NCBI GenBank assembly: GCA_947589425.1 | Contig: CANQAV010000005.1 | Coordinates: 1 to 64,000, forward strand | DNA length: 64,000 nucleotides | Reading direction: 5' to 3' | DNA from: Candidatus Gastranaerophilales bacterium | Lineage (GTDB): Bacteria > Cyanobacteriota > Vampirovibrionia > Gastranaerophilales > Gastranaerophilaceae | Part shown: positions 40,834-48,146 of the stretch, piece after piece | Numbering within the stretch: position 1 is the first letter of the stretch | Layout of the letters: the number at the start of each line of letters is the position of its first letter | The notes under the pieces: model-generated | The model's input: only the letters and a program-made list of their open reading frames with translations | Databases searched by the model: none | What the model was told of the DNA's origin: nothing | Made by a program: the position numbers and the translations under genes

Positions 40834-42555
40834 TTATTCAATTATTCTGCCGTTAAATTCTTCAATCATCTCCTGAACTTTAGGGCTGTATTGTCTTTTT
40901 TCTTTGTTTTGAATATTCTGTTCTTCTTTTTGCTCTCTTTCAATGGGATTTTGAATATTCTGCGGGGGAACTTCGGGCGGTCTTTTCGGAGCCGGTTTAA
41001 ATTTAACTTCTATTGTGGGGGTTGATTGATTAATTTTTATAAATTCAACATCCCAGTCGGGATATGTCAACTTAATAGCTTCTTTAAGATGCTGTATTTT
41101 AGAATCGGACTTTGCCTGCAAAAGCACATTATCATATAAAAAGCCGAGTGTAATTTTTTTATCTTTTGCGCAAACAAGCTTTGCAACGCTTGAATAAAAT
41201 GCTTTTGCGGAAAGAGAGCCGATTTTTGAAATTACACCGCTCCAAACGGAAGCTTCATCAACCGTATCGGCAATTTGCGTTTTTGGCATATTTTCATCTT
41301 GATTTATCTTTGATACAGCTTCATTTTCAAGGGGTTTTTGTTCTTTTTCCTGAAGATTATTAATTTTCTCGGGTTTTTGAATTTTTTGTTCGGCATCTTT
41401 CGCACAAGGCGCTTCCATTTTAATATTTTGATTTGGTATTTTTATATTTTTTATATTATCAGCACTTATTGAAGCAATTGCACCCAATTCCATCCAAAGA
41501 TAAGGGTTTGTTGAGATTTTAATTTCTTTATAATATTCAATCATTGTATTTAAAATTGTCATGATTTTATTTTTGTCAAAATTAAATGCACGCACCCTTT
41601 GAATATCTTCGTCTATGAGGCAGGTTAATTTTTTAATGCTTTCATCATCTTTACCGTCAAGTACAAGAAGAATATTCCTTAAAAATTCAATAAAATTTTC
41701 CGCAAGATTTCTCGGCTCATTGCCTTTTGAATATATTTCATCAACCGCATTAATTGAAGCATTTATATCTTTTGAATATATGTTTTTTAATAAATTTAAT
41801 AAAACATCAAAATTAATTTTTCCGAGGAGCTCTTCAATTAAATCTTTTGTAATTTCTTCCTTAACCCCTAAAATACTTACCTGATCCAAAAGAGCAAGAG
41901 AATCTCTCAATCCGCCAGATACGTTTTTTGCAATTGCAAAAAGGGCATCATCGGTGATTTTAATATTTTCTAAATCCGATATCTCTCTTAAGCGCTTAAT
42001 TATATCTTCTGTTGTAATTCTTCTTAAATCAAATCTTTGACAGCGTGAAACGATTGTTTCCAAAACCTTGTGAGGTTCTGTTGTGGCAAGGATAAAAATA
42101 ACATTTTCGGGAGGCTCTTCAAATGTTTTTAAAAGCGCATTAAACGCATCATTAGAGAGCATGTGTACTTCATCTATTATAAAAATCTTATATTTACCGT
42201 TAATCGGGGCATAGCGTGTCTGCGATATCAATTCTTTTGCATCTTGAATACCCCTGTTGGATGCTGCATCAATTTCAATAACATCAAGCCCCGTTGCATT
42301 TGTAATATCAACACAGCTTGCGCACTTTTGGCAGGGTTCAAGGGTGGGCCCATGCTCGCAATTAAGAGATTTTGCAAAAATTCTTGCACAGGAAGTTTTC
42401 CCCGTGCCTCTCGGACCGCAGAAAAGATATGCATTTGCAATTCTGTTTAACTCGATTGCATTTGATAAAGCTTTGACAAGACTTTCCTGCCCTACAACAT
42501 CTTTAAATGATTGAGGACGGTATTTTCTAAATAACGGCAAATAATTTTCTTCCAT
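40834..42555 (-). CDS. dnaX: DNA polymerase III subunit gamma/tau
   Basis: The 573-aa clamp-loader ATPase has FRKYRPQSFKDVVGQE, Walker A GPRGTGKTS, the zinc module CEHGPTLEPCQKCASC, the Walker B/DExx IFIIDEVHML and the sensor ILATTEPHKVLETIVSRCQRF. The C-terminal third is low-complexity (Gln, Lys and Pro rich) as in tau tails. No programmed-frameshift A-run with stem was noticed, so only the long form is assumed. It starts the dnaX-ricT-rsfS unit. Confidence 0.95.
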   Translation of the reverse strand: MEENYLPLFRKYRPQSFKDVVGQESLVKALSNAIELNRIANAYLFCGPRGTGKTSCARIFAKSLNCEHGPTLEPCQKCASCVDITNATGLDVIEIDAASNRGIQDAKELISQTRYAPINGKYKIFIIDEVHMLSNDAFNALLKTFEEPPENVIFILATTEPHKVLETIVSRCQRFDLRRITTEDIIKRLREISDLENIKITDDALFAIAKNVSGGLRDSLALLDQVSILGVKEEITKDLIEELLGKINFDVLLNLLKNIYSKDINASINAVDEIYSKGNEPRNLAENFIEFLRNILLVLDGKDDESIKKLTCLIDEDIQRVRAFNFDKNKIMTILNTMIEYYKEIKISTNPYLWMELGAIASISADNIKNIKIPNQNIKMEAPCAKDAEQKIQKPEKINNLQEKEQKPLENEAVSKINQDENMPKTQIADTVDEASVWSGVISKIGSLSAKAFYSSVAKLVCAKDKKITLGFLYDNVLLQAKSDSKIQHLKEAIKLTYPDWDVEFIKINQSTPTIEVKFKPAPKRPPEVPPQNIQNPIEREQKEEQNIQNKEKRQYSPKVQEMIEEFNGRIIE

Positions 42556-42657
42556 AAAGATATTATAATACCAAAACGTTCAATGTGAAATTTGGCATTA
42601 TTTCGCTTTTAGGGAAGATTTTAAAGCCGATATATAATTTTTGCCATGCTTAATATA

Positions 42658-42846
42658 TTATGCTAATGCGGAAAAAGAGCCCCCGCCCGAAGTTGAAGCG
42701 GAATTACTTGCAACAGTGCCTGCTGTTTCTGCTTCTGCGTTAAATAACGGCTGAGGCTGAGCCTGTGCAATTGTTCCTGCTGTTTCAGCTTTTGCGTCTT
42801 TTGCCTGCGCTTGTTTTTGAGCTTCCAAATTTAAAGATACGTCCAT
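42658..42846 (-). CDS. Small peptide with AETAGT(I/V)A repeats
   Basis: The 62-aa peptide starts MDVSLNLEAQ, contains two copies of AETAGT(I/V)A (about 20-27 and 39-46) separated by a Gln/Pro linker, and ends in a Ser/Gly-rich SASTSGGGSFSALA. GGAAAGAG lies 5 nt before the ATG and TATAA-like sequences lie further up, so it is probably real. It has no signal peptide or Cys. It could be a precursor peptide or a small structural protein; neither can be shown. Confidence 0.5.
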   Translation of the reverse strand: MDVSLNLEAQKQAQAKDAKAETAGTIAQAQPQPLFNAEAETAGTVASNSASTSGGGSFSALA

Positions 42847-42986
42847 ATTTTCTCTTTCCGAAATATATAATCAATTCCTTTTTTATAATTCCTCAATTTT
42901 TGTTTTTTAAAACATAAAATTATAATTTATTAACATTTTTATCCCTCAATTATACGGTTTAATATTTACTTTAAGGGAAAAAACAT

Positions 42987-42992
42987 TAAAAT
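42987..42992 (+). promoter_or_regulatory. -10 element with leaderless geometry
   Basis: TAAAAT (42987-42992) ends 6 nt before the ATG at 42999, the same spacing as at 3316, 4404 and 12549. The -35 is not convincing. Confidence 0.35.
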
Positions 42993-42998
42993 TAGAAT

Positions 42999-43595
42999 AT
43001 GAAACATTTATTTATAATATTACTTTTTTTGCTGTCTTTTAATGTTAGAGCCGAAATGCTTGATGTTGACTATAATTTTATAGACACGGCTTTTGACGGC
43101 ATTAAACCCGTAACCGATAAAGAATTTAACGATACCATTAACAAATTAACTCCCCAGCCCGTTGAAAACACTTTCGGGGGAAGGCTTAAAGCATTTTTAT
43201 TCGGAAGAAAACTTGGCGTTGAAACGCCAAATATAAAAGAGCCTGATGAAGAAATTGATTTCGGAGGAGAAAAAAAAGCAATCGAAGAAATAAGAAACGG
43301 AATTTATTTCATAAAACTTATAGCTCCCATTGTTGCACAAGACGGTAAAATAATACCTGCCGGAAATTATAAAATTTTTGAAAAAAATATCTATAATCAA
43401 CCCATGCTCGTTTTTTATCAGGGCAGAGATGAATACGGAATGCTTCAATTAAAAAAATTTGAAGACAATTTGAAAGGTGAAAACGACCTTACCTATTCAA
43501 GAGTTGATATAGTTTCCGACGATTTAATAAGAATAGTTTATGCTACAATAGAAGACACCAAATGTGCAGTTGCTAAAGTATATTTGCAAAACTGA
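42999..43595 (+). CDS. Exported hypothetical protein
   Basis: The 198-aa protein has a signal peptide (MKHLFIILLFLLSFNVRA) followed by a soluble domain without recognised family. The region NGIYFIKLIAPIVAQDGKIIPAGNYKIFEKN...PMLVFYQGRDEYGMLQLKKFED looks like a small beta-rich domain. No lipobox is present, so a periplasmic or secreted product is likely. The transcript is probably leaderless. It precedes ssb by 44 nt, but ssb has its own TATAAT at about 43604. Confidence 0.6.
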   Translation: MKHLFIILLFLLSFNVRAEMLDVDYNFIDTAFDGIKPVTDKEFNDTINKLTPQPVENTFGGRLKAFLFGRKLGVETPNIKEPDEEIDFGGEKKAIEEIRNGIYFIKLIAPIVAQDGKIIPAGNYKIFEKNIYNQPMLVFYQGRDEYGMLQLKKFEDNLKGENDLTYSRVDIVSDDLIRIVYATIEDTKCAVAKVYLQN

Positions 43596-43639
43596 ATTTT
43601 GAATATATAATGTATGAAAAAGCAAAATAAAGGTGTGTT

Positions 43640-43978
43640 ATGAACAGTGCAATTTTAGTCGGCAGAGTAGGGCAAGACCCCGAAATAAAATATTTTGAAA
43701 GCGGAAAAAGCAAAACCACATTTTCAATTGCGGTTGACAGATGGAATCCGAAAACAAAATCAAGAGAAGCGGATTGGTTTAATATACAGCTTTGGGATAA
43801 AAAAGCGGAATCTGCTGCCGAATGGATTAAAAAAGGCGCTCTTGTTTCAATTGAGGGTAGAATTATAGTATCAAAATGGCAGGCGCCTGACGGCGAAATG
43901 GTTGAAAGATACTTAATTAACGCAACGGACTATGGTTTTGTCGGAAGCAAAAGGGATTCTCAAACCGCTGAGGCATAG
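43640..43978 (+). CDS. ssb: Single-stranded DNA-binding protein, short form
   Basis: The 112-aa protein has the SSB OB-fold: MNSAILVGRVGQDPEIKYFESGKSKTTFSIAVDRW...ADWFNIQLWDKKAESAAEWIKKGALVSIEGRI. It ends in KRDSQTAEA and lacks the Gly-rich linker and acidic DDDIPF-type tip through which replicative SSBs recruit partners. It may be a paralog or a lineage-specific minimal SSB of the cyanobacterial type. AAAGGTG lies 6 nt before the ATG. dtnK follows after 3 nt. Confidence 0.9.
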   Translation: MNSAILVGRVGQDPEIKYFESGKSKTTFSIAVDRWNPKTKSREADWFNIQLWDKKAESAAEWIKKGALVSIEGRIIVSKWQAPDGEMVERYLINATDYGFVGSKRDSQTAEA

Positions 43979-43981
43979 GAT

Positions 43982-45295
43982 ATGAGTATACTCAATTCAA
44001 CAATCATAGTAGCCGACGACCTGACAGGTGCCAATGATACGGCGCTTCAATATTTTAAAACAGGTCTTAGCGCAAAAATTGTGATTGATATTTATACAGA
44101 CTTCAATGATATTGAAGATGTTGATGTATGGGCAATTTCAACGGAAAGCAGAAATACAACAAAAGAAAAAGCCGTTGAAAGAGTTGTATTGGTATCTCAA
44201 AAATTAAAAGACTCTCTCGGCATTGAAAATTTTTATAAAAAAATAGATTCAACCCTAAGAGGTAATACCGGAGTTGAAATCGTATCAATGCTTGAAACAA
44301 CAGGGAAAGATATAGCCATTATTGCACCCGCATACATTGAAGAAGGAAGAACAACGGTAGGCTCATACCAGCTTTTAAACGGCATTATACTTGAGAGAAC
44401 TCAATGTGCGCTTGACCCCAAAGCGCCTATTTATGAATCATACATCCCCGATATATTAAAAAAAGATTTAAATACAAGACTCCATGACCTTATAGGTACA
44501 ATTGAACTAAGGACTGTTACAAAAGGGGCAGGCCCCATAGTTTTAAAAATAAATGAACTTGTACGGCAAGGTAAAAAACTTATTGTGGCAGATGCCATGT
44601 CAAATGTTGATTTAGAACAGATTGCGCTTGCCATAAACAAAAGCAGTTATGACATTCTTCCCTGCGGAAGTGCGGGTCTTGCAAACGCACTTAACAAAAT
44701 ATCTTTTGAAGAAAACACAAAAACAAAAATTGAACATGTTCCAAACCTTCCGAGGCTAATTGTTTCAGGCTCAGCAACACAATTAACTTATAATCAAATT
44801 AAAAAATTAAAAGAAGAAGGAAGGGATATCTTCTTTATTGATTTAACGGTAAAAGATATTATAGAAGGTTTTGAAGAAAAAATATACAAAGAAATAATTG
44901 AAATTTTATCTCAAAATAAAGATGTTGTTGTGCACTGTTCTTATATAGATAAAGAAATTACGGATGAAAATTCTTCAAACCAATTAATTGATGCGGGAAT
45001 TGCAAAAGATGAATTCCCTTCTAAAATAACCGACTTTTTAGCCGATTTGGTTTATGAAATCAATATGAACTCTAAATTCATTCTTATTATGATAGGGGGC
45101 GAAACTTCCTTTAAATGTGCAAGAAAAATTGATTCTAAATATCTTCAAATACTTGATGCAATACTACCTGCAATTCCTTTGTGCATGGATGCAAACGGGA
45201 AAATTATTGTTACAAAATCGGGAAACTTCGGAACTCCTTCCACTCTCCTTGAGATTTTAAATTATTTTAACAGGCTTAAAAATGAAAACATATAA
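43982..45295 (+). CDS. dtnK: Four-carbon acid sugar kinase (DtnK/OtnK family)
   Basis: The 437-aa protein belongs to the family formerly called DUF1537. The N-domain shows VADDLTGANDTALQYFKTG and KKIDSTLRGNTGVEI; the C-domain shows VSGSATQLTYNQI and GGETSFKCARKI with an ATP-binding glycine stretch near SGNFGTPSTLLEIL. Family members phosphorylate D-threonate, D-erythronate or related acids. It overlaps the pdxA-type gene by 14 nt; that pair is the known D-threonate/erythronate catabolic couple, in which the dehydrogenase acts on the 4-phosphate product. Confidence 0.88.
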   Translation: MSILNSTIIVADDLTGANDTALQYFKTGLSAKIVIDIYTDFNDIEDVDVWAISTESRNTTKEKAVERVVLVSQKLKDSLGIENFYKKIDSTLRGNTGVEIVSMLETTGKDIAIIAPAYIEEGRTTVGSYQLLNGIILERTQCALDPKAPIYESYIPDILKKDLNTRLHDLIGTIELRTVTKGAGPIVLKINELVRQGKKLIVADAMSNVDLEQIALAINKSSYDILPCGSAGLANALNKISFEENTKTKIEHVPNLPRLIVSGSATQLTYNQIKKLKEEGRDIFFIDLTVKDIIEGFEEKIYKEIIEILSQNKDVVVHCSYIDKEITDENSSNQLIDAGIAKDEFPSKITDFLADLVYEINMNSKFILIMIGGETSFKCARKIDSKYLQILDAILPAIPLCMDANGKIIVTKSGNFGTPSTLLEILNYFNRLKNENI

Positions 45296-46169
45296 AATCG
45301 CAATTACCACGGGAGATAAACTCGGAATAGGAAAAGAAATAACCAAAAAAGCGCTTGATATAATAAAGCCAAAAAAAGACGAGGTTTTAATAATCGGCGA
45401 AAAAATTGACGTTCCCTATGACATAATGGAAATTAAAGAAGAAAACAACGGAAAATTTTGCGCATCCGCTCTTGAATATGCGTGTTCTTTGGCTGATAAA
45501 GGTTTAATTAAAGGGCTTGTGACATCTCCCGTTTCAAAGCTTGAACTTCATAAAGCGGGCTATTTCTATAACGGGCAGACAGAGCTTATTGAACATTTTT
45601 TAAGCCCGAAAGAAAAAAGAGCCCAAATGATTTTTATTGCAAATGATTTAAAAGTTATGCTTTTGACCCGCCATTGCGCCCTAAAAGATGTTTCTTTGAA
45701 AAAAGAAGAAGTTATTTATCAAACCAAAATTTTAAACGATTTTTTGGTTGAAAAATATAATATCAAATCTCCAAAAATCGCCCTTTGCGCCTTTAATCCG
45801 CACTGCGGGGAAGGAGGAATTTTGGGGGATGAAGAAATTAAAATATTAAATCCTGCGGTTGAAAATTTAAAACAGCAAGGAATAAATATAACATACCCGA
45901 TAAGCGCAGATGCTCTTTTTGCACGTGTCGGAAAGGAATATTTATCAAAAGAAAAATTAAGCTATGACGCTATTTTATCATGTTATCATGATCAGGCGCT
46001 GACGGCAGTTAAAGCACTCTCATTTGACTGTGCAATCAATACAACAATAGGTTTAAAAATAATAAGAACTTCTCCTTCATCGGGCACTGCCTATGATATA
46101 GCAGGTAAAAATATTGCAAACCCGAACTCCATGAAAGAAGCAATTGAACTTGCGCTTAAATTATCTTAA
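45282..46169 (+). CDS. pdxA: PdxA-family 4-phosphate dehydrogenase
   Basis: The 295-aa protein is homologous to 4-hydroxythreonine-4-phosphate dehydrogenase. Conserved parts are ITTGDKLGIGKEI, GLVTSPVSKLELHKAGYFYNGQTELIEH, RHCALKDV, CAFNPHCGEGG and SCYHDQALTAVKAL; His residues in the last two are metal ligands in PdxA. It is somewhat shorter than E. coli PdxA (about 330 aa). Overlap with dtnK suggests the PdxA2-type role in acid-sugar catabolism; a role in vitamin B6 synthesis cannot be excluded. Confidence 0.88.
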   Translation: MKTYKIAITTGDKLGIGKEITKKALDIIKPKKDEVLIIGEKIDVPYDIMEIKEENNGKFCASALEYACSLADKGLIKGLVTSPVSKLELHKAGYFYNGQTELIEHFLSPKEKRAQMIFIANDLKVMLLTRHCALKDVSLKKEEVIYQTKILNDFLVEKYNIKSPKIALCAFNPHCGEGGILGDEEIKILNPAVENLKQQGINITYPISADALFARVGKEYLSKEKLSYDAILSCYHDQALTAVKALSFDCAINTTIGLKIIRTSPSSGTAYDIAGKNIANPNSMKEAIELALKLS

Positions 46170-46234
46170 AAAGTTTAATTTTTCTTTAAATTAAAAGCAA
46201 AAAAAATTTGTCACGGTTATAATAGTTTTATTCT

Positions 46235-47527
46235 ATGAAAAAGATTATATTAAGCTTCCTCATTTTAATTATTTTTTCCCTATCATGCTGCGCCATAACG
46301 GAAGATAGGAAAATTTCCCTTGAAGAAGCCCTAAAACAAGCGCTTAATACAAACCCTCAAATGAAAATGGCGGAGCTTAACACAAAAAGCGCAGAAAATA
46401 ATATAAAAATCGCAGCCAAATTTCAAAACCCTTCCGTAGGAACATATCAAAACATAGGCAAAGCGGCGCAATGGGAAGCACAGCAAATCGGCGGAGATTT
46501 AATTATTGAAATCTTAAAAAGAGGAAGAAGAAAAAATATTGCAAAATCAGATTATCTTACAGCACAAAACAATCAAAAATCCTATGAATATTATCTTTCT
46601 TTTGAAGTTAAAAAAGCCTATATTGATTTTCTTTTAAAAAAAGCAAATTTAAATCTTATTAAAGAACAGGCACAACTCTCGCATGAGCTTTTGGAATGCC
46701 TTTCAAAACAGGCGGATAAAGGGCAAATTCCAAAGACCGATGTCCTTCAATCAAAAATTGCGTACAATAAATCAATAATGTATTTAAATATCGCCAAAGG
46801 CGAAGTTATAAGCGCACAAAACAGATTTAATGCCGTTTTAAATTCAAGCGATATTAACTATGACACAAAGGAAAATACTCTTGATAACAACTATAAAGCC
46901 CTTCTTGCAATAAGCCCGAAGGAAGATAAAGCAACATTTGCGGAAGTTAAAAATTATGCGCTAAAGCACAGATATGACCTTTTGGCTTCAGAAAGCGAAG
47001 TGGAAAGCGCACAAAACAAACTAAAAGCGATAAAAGCACGGCTTATTCCCGATCTTGAATTATCGGGAGGTTATGCCTATCAAACCAAAGGAGTTTCCGA
47101 TAACGGACACTATCAACAAGGCGCATATGCGGGTGTAAGCCTTGTGAACATCCCTATACTATACCGCTATCAGCCCGAAATAAAAAATGCGCAGATTGAA
47201 ATTGAGAAAAAACAGCTTAAATATGAAGATACGAAAATCGACATCATAAGAAACGTAACGGATGCTTGGGAAAAATATACAATCGCAAAAAACAATCTTA
47301 ATTATTACGACAGTGAACTTCTGGAAGATTCCAAAGAGCTTCTTGATGCTTCGGTTGAAAATCTTGAAAAAAAAGAAATTGATATTACGGCTTTTCTTGT
47401 TTCAAAAAAATTGTATCTTGATTTAATCTTGGGTTATCATGAAGCGCTTGCAGAGTATTATATAAGCTATTTTGAGCTCTTAAAAGAAATAAATGCCGAA
47501 AGTTTGGATGATTTAGCTAGATTATAA
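46235..47527 (+). CDS. TolC-family outer membrane efflux protein
   Basis: The 430-aa protein has a signal peptide with a cysteine pair at its end (LSCCA), possibly a lipobox. Repeated TolC-type helices follow (SLEEALKQALNTNPQMKMAELNTKSAENNIKIA; YALKHRYDLLASESEVESAQNKLKAIKARLIPDLELSGGYAY). It differs from the 23475 channel and is likely the exit duct of an RND-type metal or drug pump encoded elsewhere. TATAAT (46218-46223) lies 11 nt before the ATG and no Shine-Dalgarno is seen. The 3' end overlaps convergent rsmG by 11 nt. Confidence 0.88.
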   Translation: MKKIILSFLILIIFSLSCCAITEDRKISLEEALKQALNTNPQMKMAELNTKSAENNIKIAAKFQNPSVGTYQNIGKAAQWEAQQIGGDLIIEILKRGRRKNIAKSDYLTAQNNQKSYEYYLSFEVKKAYIDFLLKKANLNLIKEQAQLSHELLECLSKQADKGQIPKTDVLQSKIAYNKSIMYLNIAKGEVISAQNRFNAVLNSSDINYDTKENTLDNNYKALLAISPKEDKATFAEVKNYALKHRYDLLASESEVESAQNKLKAIKARLIPDLELSGGYAYQTKGVSDNGHYQQGAYAGVSLVNIPILYRYQPEIKNAQIEIEKKQLKYEDTKIDIIRNVTDAWEKYTIAKNNLNYYDSELLEDSKELLDASVENLEKKEIDITAFLVSKKLYLDLILGYHEALAEYYISYFELLKEINAESLDDLARL

Positions 47528-48146
47528 CAAGATTTCTCTCGAAATTTTCTTTAAGAGGAAGATTATAAGGAATTATCCGAGGGGTTTTATCTTTATATTT
47601 TTGATTGAAAATTCTAAGCTCATCATCTATTGTTTTTGATTTATAAATTATAAATTTTGCCTCTTTTGAAAGATGCTTTTTAGATAATTCATATACATCA
47701 ATTATCTTTCCTACCGCCCGAGATACAGCCAAATCAGCATTCAAAGGATTAAGGTCTTCTACCCTTGAATAAAAGATTTCAAGGTTTTTAAGGTCTAAAA
47801 CTTCTTTAATTTCTTTTAAAAAATTAACTTTTTTAATACGGGAATCAACTGCCAATATTTTAATTTGAGGAAAACAAACCGCAAGAATAACAGAGGGAAA
47901 GCCCCCGCCCGTACCGATATCAAGCAGTTTTTTGCAGTTATAAAATTTATCCCACAACAAAAGCGAAAGAGAATCAAAAACATGTTTTTCAAAAAGCACT
48001 TTTTCATCGTTTTTGCTTGTGAGGTTTGTGTGAGAATTATATTCTAAAAAACAATCCTGCCACCTGTTCAATTTTTCAATTGTTTCAAAAGAGGGAGTAT
48101 AATTTAATTCTTTTTTTAATATTTCAAGTTTTTCTTTATCAATCAT
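47517..48146 (-). CDS. rsmG: 16S rRNA (guanine-527-N7)-methyltransferase
   Basis: The 209-aa protein has the RsmG/GidB pattern: NRWQDCFLEYNSHTNLTS, KHVFDSL, the SAM loop LLDIGTGGGFPSVILAV and VDSRIKKVNFLKE, then VSRAVGKI. It methylates G527 of 16S rRNA. The ATG at 48146 overlaps the stop of the upstream ATPase gene (ATGATTGA arrangement), so the two are translationally coupled; the TTG at 48167 is less likely. Confidence 0.93.
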   Translation of the reverse strand: MIDKEKLEILKKELNYTPSFETIEKLNRWQDCFLEYNSHTNLTSKNDEKVLFEKHVFDSLSLLLWDKFYNCKKLLDIGTGGGFPSVILAVCFPQIKILAVDSRIKKVNFLKEIKEVLDLKNLEIFYSRVEDLNPLNADLAVSRAVGKIIDVYELSKKHLSKEAKFIIYKSKTIDDELRIFNQKYKDKTPRIIPYNLPLKENFERNLVII

